From positions 1,949,812-2,013,811 of the forward strand of contig NW_006763137.1 in NCBI RefSeq assembly GCF_000264905.1: 64,000 nucleotides of DNA, given 5' to 3'. The notes below the pieces were generated by a model. The model did no database searches. It was not told where the DNA came from and saw nothing but the letters and a program-made list of their open reading frames with translations. A program made the position numbers and the translations under genes. Numbering within the stretch: the stretch's first letter is position 1; every line of letters starts with the position of its first letter. This DNA comes from Stereum hirsutum FP-91666 SS1. Its lineage: Eukaryota > Basidiomycota > Agaricomycetes > Russulales > Stereaceae. Below, one piece after another: positions 1-11,070 of this stretch.

Positions 1-746
1 ATAACCCATGAATCCCACCATTCAGGACTGCGGCCACTTCTTCTAACCCACATTTCCCCTACGAGTAGCATTATAGCCATGATGATACCGTACGAGATGA
101 ATCCTCCGCCCTGCGACGCGCCTTTAAATACCACGCAACATCATGATGACATGGAGGACGTACCATGATATAGTGGGCAAGACATTGCCCTAGATGACCT
201 CCACGGCAGTAGCCCCTGAAAGCGATGGCTCCGAAGAGCATCTGCACCCATCCCATGATGGGCCATGCCTTGCCGAGCACTCCGTGCGCACGGACGGCCC
301 ACGGCCTGAGGGTTCGTTCGTGGATGTGGAGTTTAAGATATACACCGAGAAAGAATTGAGCAGCAATAGGAGCGAAGAGGATGTTCGCGTATGTGCCGTG
401 CGCGCTGTGGAGGAATTGTCGGCCTTTGTGTGCATGACCAAGGATGTAGCCTCCAATGGTAAGTGCGAAGCCAGTGACCTGAGCACAGAGTGAATTTAGA
501 CGTTGTTATATCCGATGCACATGGACGAGCATAAACCTGAAGAGGAACATGCCATCGACTACGAGTGATGCCAAGGACCATGCCTATTGGGAACAGAATA
601 CCCCATACTGCTGCCTGGAGGAACATATGAATCCAAAGGATGGCATCGACGGATGCATTCATTTCCTCTTCCGTGAGCTCATCGTGATGATCATGGGCGG
701 CGGCTGAAAGCGCAGAGGCCAGTACTAGAAGCAGTTCAGACAACAT
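1..746 (-). CDS. DUF2427/Ytp1-type membrane protein (3' end outside window)
   Basis: Polytopic membrane protein of the fungal DUF2427 (cytochrome b561-like, Ytp1-related) family; its biochemical role is not established. Visible exons on the minus strand are 746-537, 478-164 and 110-<1, with GT-AG introns that keep one frame. The start at 746 gives a signal peptide (MLSELLLVLASALSAAA) followed by a His/Asp stretch and the family motif around LWIHMFLQAAVWGILFPIGM. Exon 2 holds further membrane helices, with the histidine-containing patches GHAHKG and LHSAHG. Exon 3 begins GGGFISYGII and runs off the left edge, so the C-terminal Ytp1 part is not seen. An upstream in-frame Met at 923 exists but would bury the signal peptide. 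The gene is divergent from the GH5 gene. Family assignment is by recognition of the motif pattern. Confidence 0.8.
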
Positions 747-1552
747 TGTACCCAAGTTAGAGGGAGGCGAACAACATCCACGGTGACGGTGCACAGCTGA
801 GAGAAAACAAGTCGAGGACGCTGCTGACAGACGCCGGCCGCCGTCATTCCCGCCGAACAGGGTCGTCACATCTCCTTCCCGGGAAGTCCCGACGCCACCC
901 AGCAATCTCATTCTGGTCGCCACGCCACCGTGACTGCCGAGGAGGTTCGTCTACGACTCTCACCATCGTCGTCCAGTCGATTCTGTCGGTCATAAACAGT
1001 TTTCGACAGCTGGCAGTTTTCTTTGACAACGCTCTGGCTCGCTTGTACTCTACTCCTACCTCTCATTTAAGCAGCCGAGTATCCCGGCTCGACCGACTGG
1101 CAGATGAAGCTGCCAGCAACAGCAACGTCGACTGCTTATAAGTACTACCGTGCTGGGAGCCATGTGTAGAGTGAACAAGAACATGTTGGTCCTTGTTGGC
1201 ACTGTCGCCGTACGTATACTTATCTGCGTACAATTTGAGGAAGCAAGCCGGGTTACGTTCGCTTTTGAACGCAGCATTATAGATACCATTTCGCTGTCGT
1301 CGGCGTCGACATTGTCGAGAAATTCCGTCCCACAGGTGTCTATTTGAATTTAATAAACTCGAGGATCGTCTACTTTCCGTCACCTCCTAATGTCCTCAGA
1401 ACATCTATCTCCATGACGAGTTTCCTTCCGTCTGCTGAGGATCGCAGATCCTCATCATGTGCTACTCGGAGAAATCTCTGCATCTGCTTAAATACTTCTG
1501 AGTCAAAGACGGAGTCGTTTCGAACGGAGTTTCTCCTCAGGCTGAGTAGAAG
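747..1552. promoter_or_regulatory. Divergent intergenic region between DUF2427 gene and GH5 gene
   Basis: About 800 bases separate the two divergent starts (746 minus and 1553 plus). No ORF here has convincing coding character, so the region presumably carries both promoters and 5' UTRs. I see no clear TATA box or repeat. Confidence 0.5.
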
Positions 1553-3995
1553 ATGTATCATCCCATTCTTGCGTCCATGGTCGTTTCGATCCTCACCGCG
1601 CTCTTTGTTGCCGCTGAGACACATGATAAGATATACGGGGTCAGTCTTGGATCGTGGTCTGTGTTTGCCCTGTTCTCTTTCGAACCCTGTCACAACACCA
1701 ATAGTACTGACCTGAGACATTGCAGGTTAGTTCTCGAAAGTTGGATGCTGCCTGCAGGTAATACAAGTTTCTTGCTAGGCGGGCGGTATTTTGACTGACC
1801 ATTATGTAGAATGGCTCGCCATGGGTGGTCAGAGCTGCTCAGTCTGCTCGGACTGCATCGCAACAGAATTGCAAGATTTTTGCGTATTCGTCGATCCTTC
1901 GCTTCGTCCATTCATCTATCCATCTGTATAGTGCTTACATCAAGGCATACCCGAATACTGCAGACCAGGCGTTTGCTGCTCATTGGTAGATTCATCCATT
2001 CTGTTCTCCATTCTTCTCTCGACTGACGATATCCTTTTTGAGGTCTACGTGGTTTACCCAAGACAATGTAAACGAGCTCAAAGCAGCTAGCATCAATACT
2101 GTTCGAATTCCTGTAGGTCCCCATTAACTCCAGTATACCCGTCCTTCGCCACATCCACCTGCTGATGTTTCCACGGGATTGTTCGAAGCTCGGATTCTGG
2201 ATAGTAGAGGGCTTGGTCGATCGCAGTGCAGAATTCTATCCTCGCGGTGGAATCAAATTTTTGGTGAGTCCTGTTCACAATAATTACAACGAGGACGAAC
2301 TATATTTATGCCATGAAAAGGCTCGGGGCCTGAAGTGGCTTCACGATGCAGGTATACAAGTAATCCTTGATCACCATGCTCTTCCTGGCGTAGCAGCGGT
2401 AAATCAGATGTTTGCCGGAAAGTGGGTCTTTCACTTTCTCTTCTGGATGATTCTTGCTAATTTTTCTTGCAGTTGTACGACCGACCCACAGTTCTACGTA
2501 CACCACTTCTTCTGGGTATTTTGCACGGTCTGCACCTAACTTCGTAACTTGAACAGACCCCTCACAATTATCACCGCGCTTTGATATGGACGGCGGTCAT
2601 GGCGTCGCTTACTCACTTACATCCGAACTTTGCGAGCGTCTTCGCCATCGAGGCCGTGAACGAGCCGATTTCGGATGCTGCGATGACACCAGGCTTCGGG
2701 GACTGTGAGTCTACATATCTCTAATTTTAACTTTTCACTGACACGACATATGTTGGTTGGCCCTTTTTCGTCGATAATGACTTCCAGTTCAGCATAACTT
2801 CGTTAAAACCATCCGAGCCGTGGAACTCATTCTCGGTGTCCCCATAGCAAACACCCAACCTGTCAATCTCGGCCCCTCAAACACTTCAGGCATGAACGTG
2901 TCCACGGCTATACCACTTGCAGCCAAATACGATACATCGGGAATCTTCACACCGGAAATTGTAAGTGTGCTGAAGGATGCCGTGCCAATGTTGCTGGGGA
3001 TAGGCAACGAACTGGGTATGGATGCGGATATATTGGTGCTGGGTGACTGCGAGCGGTTCGGTGGGCGATGGTCGGCCATTGTTACAACGTGCGTGCCTCT
3101 CGATCGCATTCTCACCACGGGACTGGTCGCGGAGAATACTGATTTCCCCATAATATATGCTGCCCTTGCCAGTTTCATGGACGTGAATTGGCAGACTGAC
3201 AACCCTCCTAACCCAGCTGATGCGGCCATTGGGCCACAAGGATACGACAACCACCTGTACTACAAGTGAGCTTAGCTCGACTATTATATATCACCAAGCG
3301 CTTACCTTCATCCAACTAGTTATGGAGTAAGTTCTGGGTTGGAATGTCTACCTGTCTGCCGTCGTCTTGAATACCTTTTCAGGGCGTGGCGGATCCCAAC
3401 CCAGATGCTTACTTGACCAGTATCTGCAGTAAGGCTTAATGAGCTCCTGGTACTTGATGCAGTGCTAACAAACTGTACCTGCCCGCCGCAACAGACCTTA
3501 ATCGAGTACAAGCAGACGCTGCTCTCGGAAATTCACCTTTGTGGTTCGGCGAATGGGCTATCACCACTCAATTCGATAATGCGACAGATGAGTTCCTCCG
3601 TATGTGGGCCGATGCGCAAAAGCTGGCGTATAGTAAGGGTGCTGGATGGATTGTAAGTTATATCGTAGATTCTACTGCAGCGTTATAGCAGGAGTATAAG
3701 TTACACTGACGGTACGATGTCTTTTCTGTACAGTTCTGGAACTTCAAGGTCGAGATATCCGAGCTCGCTGGCGATCTAGCAAGACAATGGTACGTACAAG
3801 GCTACGACGCTAGCACGATAACGCGTTATGCAGGGTGTACTGATGGATTACCTCACATCTTTCGATTCTAGGTCTTATCTCGAAGGGGTGAAACGAGGAT
3901 ATTTCACGAAAGATCCAGCGCAGCTACATAACCCTCACGTCTGTGACCCCTACATCAACTCCACTTCAACGAACGCTACTCGGCGCTGGCTGTGA
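1553..3995 (+). CDS. Secreted glycoside hydrolase family 5 (glucan 1,3-beta-glucosidase-like)
   Basis: Probable extracellular beta-glucanase acting on fungal or plant cell-wall glucan. The start at 1553 gives a secretory signal (MYHPILASMVVSILTALFVAAET) followed by the N-terminal GH5 signature YGVSLGSW/LVLESWMLP, split by an intron at about 1650-1725. Later exons encode HWSTWFTQDNVNELKAA then INTVRIP, LGFWIVEGLVD, GLKWLHDAGIQVILDHHALPG, the proton-donor segment FAIEAVNEP near 2640-2665, and the nucleophile segment LWFGEWAITTQ near 3540-3570. Both catalytic Glu residues are therefore present. Roughly a dozen small exons are joined by short GT-AG introns, and the last exon ends at TGA 3993-3995. 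The GH5 subfamily cannot be fixed by eye. Convergent with GatA, with only about 180 bases between the two stop codons. Confidence 0.88.
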
Positions 3996-4174
3996 CTTTA
4001 GCCAAGAATTTAGCCATTTGTGTGTAATCACACTCGAATATTTACTTGTTGCGACTGGTTGGTATGGAAGGAAGATGGAGAACATTGATACGGCTATCTT
4101 GCCACACGACTCATCAGTAACAATAATACTAACATCATTGTGTGATTTTCTTATTCACCGTAGGCCAGACTTCC

Positions 4175-6241
4175 CTAACTATTTTGGATATCTTCGATGG
4201 CCTTCGCGACACGTAGAATCATGTTCTCGCAGCCCCACTGACCGACCAAGCTAGCACCAACGGGCCACCCATCACCCACCTCACCACCGTCAACATCACG
4301 ATCACTGCTCTTCTCACTCGGTCCGACTTTCATCGGTACACTGACCGCCGGCAGTCCTGCGAGGGAGGCCGGGACTGTCAGAACGTCCTGCACATACACG
4401 TCTAGCGAGCCTGTCTTTTCTAATGCTTCGTTTGGTGGGGACAAGCGAGGCGCTGTGCGGATGGCGGATGGATGGAGGAGTACATGGACGCCGTTGGGGT
4501 TCGGGGCTGCGGACGTCGAAGTCGTCTCAGAGAGTGGGTCGGATACGATGAAGGCGCGCATGAAATCTTGATGGACGAGCTGTCGTACGCGTTGGGCTTG
4601 GAGGAAATAGTTGTCAAATGCACTGAGTTTGATAGATCAAGTTAGAATCTGACTTGTTACCGAGAAATAAGGCGGTAAGGTGAATGTACTGACTCTGCGG
4701 TAAGTGCGTATGTCCCGAGGAGTAAGCGCTTCTTCACCTCAGGACCAAAGCCTACTGTTCGCGTCTTAGTATACGTGAGGGCGGTCGTATGAGATGCGGA
4801 GTCGGCGGGGTTTACAGCCACTCGCAATCCTATGATCAACGACCCAGCATTAGACTAGCTCTCTAAATGACGAGATTTGTGAATAGAGACTGACCGTACT
4901 GCACGCCGTCGTACCGCGCAAGGTTGCTGCTGGCTTCTGCGCTGGAGATGACATAGTATGCACTCAGCGCGTACGTTGTATTTGGTAAGGAGACGGGGAC
5001 GATGGAGGCTCCGCGCGCTATGAGGGAGCGGACGAGACGACGGAACGGCGTGAGGATGGAATGTGACAGTGTGTCGGGGAAATACTCCTGTAAACAACTC
5101 TAAATCAGCGACACATTGTTTGGAACATGGTAGGATCAGCTTACCTGGGGTATACCGATCCTGAGGCCCGTAAGGTCGCCTGACGCGGATGCCCAGGACG
5201 ACATATTCTCCGCGCAATTTTGTTGGGCGGCTTCACGCGTCTCCAGACGGGCGCACGTCGGATCTTTGGGGTCGTGTACAGAGAGTCTGTCTGGTGCAAA
5301 GGAATAATGGGCATATGGCACATATTGGGGCGTCATGACAAAGTACAGACCATATACGCGTTGCGTGGAGTGAACGTCCTTCCCCAAGACCCCCACACAG
5401 TCAAGGCTGTCAGCAAAAGAGACCACACCCCACCTGCGTAGAAACAGAGAATGAGGATGATTCATGAATATCCGAAGCGGGTACGGACATACCTGCTCAA
5501 CATGCCATATGAAGGCTTCAACCCGACGACGCCACAATACGACGCAGGTAAACGGATTGAGCCTCCGGTATCAGTTCCGAGAGCACTGAAAAGAAGACCG
5601 TATTAGTGGTAGACATGAAAAGCATGCGAGGGCAGTCATACGCATCACAGAAGCCTGCTGCCACAGCAGCAGCACTTCCCCCTGAGCTACCACCTGCAGA
5701 GCGAAGTTCGCCGTTTGAGGGTCCAGAAGGCTGGTATGGATTGACGACGGCACCATGGATTGAATGTATGTTCAGAGAGCTGCGTAAAAGAATGAGCGAA
5801 CAGATATTGTCCACGAAACTGGAATACATACCCCATTCCAAACTCGTCACAGTTCGTCTTGCCGACGAGGGATGCACCTGAATCAGTCAAGAGCTGTACA
5901 ACAGTAGCATCCATTGGAGGCGTGAATTCTACGATACCAGAGCCACTGTCAGTTAGATTTTTGAGAGTATTATAAGAGCTCAAAAGAAGCGCACCTCTGA
6001 GCATGGCTGAAGAGCAAGTCGTCGGCATCGTGCTCGTGCAAATATTGTCCTTGACTGCGATGCTCATGCCGTTCAGCGGACCCTCTACAACACTCGAGGT
6101 GTGGTCAGGTATATATGCAAACGAGTTGATCGCTGCATCTTTCTCCCGAAGAGACGAAGGCAGAGATGAATAGAGTGCCCTGAGGCGAACTTGTCTGGTC
6201 GTGATACATGACCGCGGAGTAGAGAGACGAAGGGCTAGCAT
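4175..6241 (-). CDS. HER2: Mitochondrial glutamyl-tRNA(Gln) amidotransferase subunit A (amidase signature)
   Basis: Subunit A of the mitochondrial GatFAB-type transamidosome, which hydrolyses glutamine and amidates Glu-tRNA(Gln). The amidase Ser-cisSer-Lys triad is visible: Lys in [12 protein letters not shown], cis-Ser in [18 protein letters not shown] and the nucleophile Ser in [11 protein letters not shown], joined across an intron near 5587-5640. Further conserved segments are [32 protein letters not shown] and the C-terminal LPAVSVPM. I chose the Met at 6241 because what follows ([26 protein letters not shown], shown in part) looks like an Arg/Ser-rich mitochondrial presequence; an upstream Met at 6310 is in frame. 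The stop is at 4175-4177. A free-standing fungal amidase is the alternative, but the presequence and motif order favour GatA. Confidence 0.85.
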
Positions 6242-6405
6242 GGCATCGGGAAGAGAAGAGTGAGAACGCGTCGGAACGCGTCTGTGGCGTTGGGGCCCTT
6301 CGCGTCGCATGTTGTGTGGCGTAGAAGGAAACCCCTTTTGCTCTCAACCCCCATCGTCGTACCAAAAACCTTGTAGAATCAGGACGCTTCACACAGTAAT
6401 TAGCG
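6242..6405. promoter_or_regulatory. Short divergent promoter shared by GatA and tubulin cofactor B
   Basis: Only 164 bases separate the two divergent start codons (6241 minus, 6406 plus), so the two genes must share a compact promoter region. No specific element was recognised. Confidence 0.5.
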
Positions 6406-7513
6406 ATGTCGAGCACTATCTCTCTGTTTGTTTCTTCACCCGATACCCACTCCGAGCGTCGATTGGACTTGCATACCACCATCGGCCAACTCAAGGTACG
6501 CCACTTCCGAACCCTCTATGTCTCCATAATGTTCTGACATCGTGTCGATACCCGCCTTCTCAAACGGCATATTTATGGAACGATGTTTGTCTGACTCTGG
6601 ATATTTGATTGCATGCGCCGAATAGTCAAAACTTGAACTGATCACTGGGGTCCCAGTAGACAACCAACGGCTTACCCTCCTGGAGTCAAACGACGATCCC
6701 CGACTCATCGCCTCTCTAGATGATGATTCGAGACCTCTGGGGTATTACAGCCCTCGCCAATATCAAGTGATCAAAGTCCGTAGGTCTTTTTGATCAGTCT
6801 CTATATGCATATATCCCGTGGTGGTGCGCATGACCTAACATCACCGTTGTAGGTTGAAGACACGGATCCTTCTACGACATTCACGGGCCAACTGACCGAT
6901 GTCTCTGCTGTGGATAAATTCGAGTTGACACCTGAGCAATACGCTCAAAGACAAGGTCTGTCCTATCCCTCCTTATTCTCACCCGTCCACTGACCGACAT
7001 CCACCTCTGTACCTGTACGCGCACTGTCCAGACTCCGTCCTCGCCTACAAACAACGCCACAAAGTCGGCCGCTTCGCTGAGCCCGCTTCCTCCTCCGCCG
7101 CAGCCGACCCATCACCCCCATCGCTCCCCACAATCCCAATCGACTCCCGCTGCCAAGTCGAGTCCTCTGAAGAAGGGTTCCACAAGCGTGGTACGGTTCG
7201 GTACGTGGGCACGACGAAGTTCGGGGGTACGGGTGGGGTATGGGTGGGTGTGGAGTATGATGAGCCGATTGGGAAGAATGATGGGTCGTGAGTCGGTTTG
7301 CCTCTTATTTTCGCTATTTGCTCTTGCAGTTCTTTTTTGTTCTAGCTAATGTTACTGACATCTATTGCTTGACCTCCTTCCTTTCCTCGTAGTGTCCAAG
7401 GGGAAAGATACTTCACCTGTCTCCCGAAACATGGCGTGTTCGTACGTCCTGATAGAGTCCAGGTCGGAGATTTCCCCGTGGAGGAGATCGATTTGGAGGA
7501 TGAGGAGATGTAA
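6406..7513 (+). CDS. ALF1: Tubulin-folding cofactor B (ubiquitin-like plus CAP-Gly)
   Basis: Cytosolic alpha-tubulin folding and dimer-recycling factor. Five exons keep one frame: 6406-6495, 6626-6775, 6853-6955, 7032-7287 and 7393-7513, giving 239 residues, the normal length for the family. The N-terminal half is the ubiquitin-like domain (TIGQLK followed by [14 protein letters not shown]). A linker follows, and the C-terminal CAP-Gly domain shows [21 protein letters not shown] and the [13 protein letters not shown] motif, split by the last intron. The protein ends in an acidic tail ([10 protein letters not shown]), the expected EEVD/EEI-type tail that competes with tubulin tails. Confidence 0.93.
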
Positions 7514-7938
7514 AGTCGTGAGGTCGTTTCTGATGAGTTGTCTCTACCGGCGCACACTGTATAGTAACGCGATTCATTGCTATCTACGGAGTGTCCCCTC
7601 TCAAAGCGTGACCGACCCTTCTCTGAAGCTTGTCATACCAATGGCTGACGGTCTTCTGCGAGCAACAACGCGTACATCGATTCGGCGACTTCAAAATGCA
7701 CGTACAATCTGACAACATCTGGACAACGCGTACGGGATACAGTACAAAAACAATGCAAGCAAAACTTCTCCCTTCGAGTTTCTTCTTTCCCTCAATGTTC
7801 CCACCATAAAGCTATCGTAACACGTTCGTGAAACATGAATGACAAAAAGTCCAGTCCGGCCTTCGTCCTTTATACGAATCATCCACGACGACCAGTGATA
7901 GAAATAAAGCCGCGCCTTTTGCTGTATACCGGAGCCGT
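7514..7938. other. Convergent 3' region between cofactor B and glutamate decarboxylase
   Basis: About 425 bases between two convergent stop codons. I see only 3' UTR-like sequence and no supported gene. Confidence 0.45.
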
Positions 7939-10546
7939 TCAGCAAATCCCGTGCGTCTTGCCGTGCTTGCCCTGGAGCGAATGTTTCTCGACGTGCTTCT
8001 GCCTGTTATCATCATCGGCACCGTCAGCGCCACCACCAGCAAAACCACGAACCCCAAACAAAGCAAACAGATGCGTCAACACCCATCGTTCGAGGACCGC
8101 GGCATGTGCGCCCAAAACCAAAACAAGGAGGAAATGAAGGAAAGAGAAAGAGCGGTTGAGGAGGTGGATACGGGTGAGGTGGGTGTGGTCAAATTGCCCG
8201 AGGGAGGAGGGGGTTGTGTTTGAACGTTGAGCGTAGAGGGAGTTGGGATAATATGAGTTGAGGAGTGAGACGTACTTCTGCGAGGGGTGCATCTCCTTCT
8301 TCTTCGCCTCGTGGACCTTGGCGGCGTGGGCGAGCACGTCTTTCGGGGTGTCGTCGAGCTGTTTCATCACCTAAAAATTCAAAACATGATGGACATTAGG
8401 TCGTGAAGGTGAACGCCAACAGTAGGAGGTGAAGAGAGGTACACACAGCGTTGAGGTCGCGAATAAGTGTCTCGCAGCGGTGCCTGCTGAAGTCTTCACG
8501 GACGACAACGCGGAGCAGCTTAAGCTTCTCGGCGTGAGGAGCCATGGTGTACGCTGAACAGAAAGGGGTCTGATGAGACCATGCAAAAAATACCAAGGCA
8601 GGGAAGTTTGCTCACCTGGAACAATCCATCCTCTGGACCTCAACGCCCTTGCAATAGCGAACTCTACATGATATTAAAGGACCTATCAGTCAGCCTCTCC
8701 TAAATATCGCACGAATATCACCCACCGTCATAACTCTCCTCATTCTTCAACCTCCACGCAACGAGCGGCAACCCCTCTCCCCCCGTCTTACTCATCAACA
8801 CAAACTTCTCTCCACCCCCGATCTTCAACACACTCTCCGCCAAAAAGTCGGAAATCTGAGTCAAATTCGTCATGATCGCCCTGTATCCGGATTTGCCGAG
8901 CCTGAGGAGTTGGTAGTACTGCCCGATGACCTGCACGGCCGATTTCGAGAAGTTGAGAGTGAAGGAGACTTGGGGGGAGCCGAGGTAGTTTACGGTGAAG
9001 AGGATCTCGTCTGGGAGGAAGGCTTTGGAGCGCCAGAGGGCCCAGCCGACGCCGGCGTAGGCGAGACTGGAGGGTGGGGAGCAAGAGGTGTTAGTGAGCT
9101 AGCTATGACAACAGAGTTCAGGTGAAGCAGGTGAGCGTACCCGTCTGTGGATAGATACGTCAGTAAATTCATATGCAGAAGGAGCGGGACAGGAATGCGT
9201 ACATTTATGGCCCGAAACGTTGATAGAGCAGACGAGAGGAACCCTGAAGTCCCAAAGGAGCTGAGGGTTCACGAACGGCGCCACAAAGCCACCGGAGGCC
9301 GCATCGACGTGAATATGAACGTCCAGTCCATCCGCCTTATTCTTGGCCTCCAGTAGATCGTTGAGAGTCTACATCATCAGCAAGATAGTCAACAAAATGG
9401 TATAGGAGACGACCAGACCAAAGGGTGAAGACCAAACGAACCTGAACGTCCTCGTACTCTCCGGTGTACGTCGATCCGAGGATAGCACAGACCATGATGG
9501 TGTTCTCGTCAACGAGGTCGACGGCAGGCTTAGGGTCGATGACGTAGCGCTCGGAGGTGCAGTACCAGTAACGTTCCTCGACTTCGAGATACCTCGCTGC
9601 CTTTTCCCAACAGACCTGGACGGCGGAGTTCATGACGATGTTAGGCTTGTCCCAGGGCTTACCCTCGGCCTTGCGCTTGTCTGAAACCCATTAGTAAACG
9701 AGGTCAGCAAAACGAGCGTAAAGTGGGAGAAAGATGGCGGTGGCGAAGAATAGGGGTTAAGCCCAAATGTGGCGAAGGGATACTGACTTTGCCAGCGCCG
9801 TTTTGCGGCGAGGACGGAGAGGATGATGGCCTCTGAGGAGCCAATGGTGGATACGCCGAGGGCCTCCGATTCGGGAGTGTCGAGGGGAGCATTGAAGAGC
9901 CGGGCAATCATGTTGACGCAACGGGTCTCGATCTCGCCGAGGGCGGGGTACTCTGAGCAAACATAGACATGTTAGCTACTACTTCAGTCATGAATGGTCT
10001 ATTAGCGTATACTTACCCTCGACATCAATGAAGTTCTTGGACTGCGCCACACAAGAACGGACAGATCAGTTGAGTTGAAGGATGGTGGCGAGGATATATT
10101 TGGCCACGGAAGCAAATTAGGGGAACTGTCACTGACGAGGTTCTCGAGCATGAGCTTCTCCGCCTCATCCTCCATGTAGGTCGTGACGAAACTGGCAAGG
10201 TTAAGAGCCGGGCTGCCGTCCATCAAGAGCTCGTCGTGAACGAAGCTGCGGGATCAGAAAAAGCTGGTCAGAGGTCTGTGTGCACATGAAGCGGGACGGC
10301 AGGGTGGAATCATGATGGAGCGGGCATACCGAGCAGCGGTGCGGGCTGGCATCTCGTCCTCTGCGAGTTCGTAGCGGGGCAGCTCGCATGACGAGAGGGC
10401 AGAGCCATAGACGGTGGTCTGTGAGTGGAGTGAGCGAGAGTAGGATGGGAAGAGCGAATGGACATACGCACAGAGACATACTGCTCGTGGCCGACGCTGT
10501 GGGCACTGGCGCGCTCGTCAGAAGGGACGGAAGAGAGGAAGCCCAT
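7939..10546 (-). CDS. GAD1: Glutamate decarboxylase (PLP-dependent)
   Basis: Converts glutamate to GABA and CO2 in the cytosol, entering the GABA shunt and acid or oxidative stress responses. Starts with [17 protein letters not shown] at 10546; conserved blocks follow in order: [95 protein letters not shown] and the PLP-lysine site [17 protein letters not shown]. That last motif is only restored by a 4-nt exon at 9141-9144. The C-terminus ends [10 protein letters not shown], matching the usual fungal GAD tail; it is reached through a last intron of about 280 bases with its acceptor near 8003. The gene has more than ten exons. It is divergent from the nitrilase gene, and its 3' end faces cofactor B. 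Confidence 0.92.
9141..9144 (-). other. 4-nt micro-exon of glutamate decarboxylase
   Basis: On the minus strand the four bases ACGG lie between an upstream AG acceptor (9145-9146) and a downstream GT donor (9139-9140). The flanking exons end AAA-T (lower edge 9203) and begin TCTCGCC (upper edge 9066). Only inclusion of ACGG gives AAA TAC GGT CTC GCC, the conserved H-K-Y-G-L-A stretch after the PLP lysine. Skipping it gives a 4-nt frameshift. The two flanking introns are about 58 and 74 nt. Confidence 0.8.
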
Positions 10547-11070
10547 GATTTAAATGTGTGAGGGGTGGAAAAGGGAAAGAGAGAAAGATGGGAAGATGGA
10601 GTAGGGCAAAGGGTTACGACGGTCGACACTTTATACGATTCTCTTTCGACTGCGAGCGATGATTTCGGCGGAGAGGCACGCAACGAGGCGGACTGGCTAT
10701 GCTGCCGTCGACGTCACTCTGTCCTGTTTATTTTTGGACGAGAGTATAATTGGGAGGCTATAGTTAGCCTCGCCCTTCTGTCAATCCTTCGGGAGCGAGC
10801 TCAGCCCTTCCATCCCACGAACACACGTTCAAGGAGCACTCTACGTTAAAAGGGCCTCGTGTTTGGCGTCCTGCAATCGATGGAAATTCTTCATCAAAGC
10901 TGACGATGACATAGAGAAAGGGGAATTGAGCCGAGTCGCATGATGGCTGCATTGTGGCACTAAAGCAAGAGCTCTTTCAGCGCCACATTAGGCTATCATT
11001 CAAAGCGCAACGGTGCCAAGCCTTCCGCTTCCCCTCTTCACCCTCCTCCGTCCACTAAGCCCCTATTCCC
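10547..11070. promoter_or_regulatory. Divergent promoter region, glutamate decarboxylase / nitrilase
   Basis: 524 bases between divergent starts at 10546 (minus) and 11071 (plus). There is a pyrimidine-rich stretch just before 11071, as often seen at fungal transcription starts. No coding feature is supported. Confidence 0.5.
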
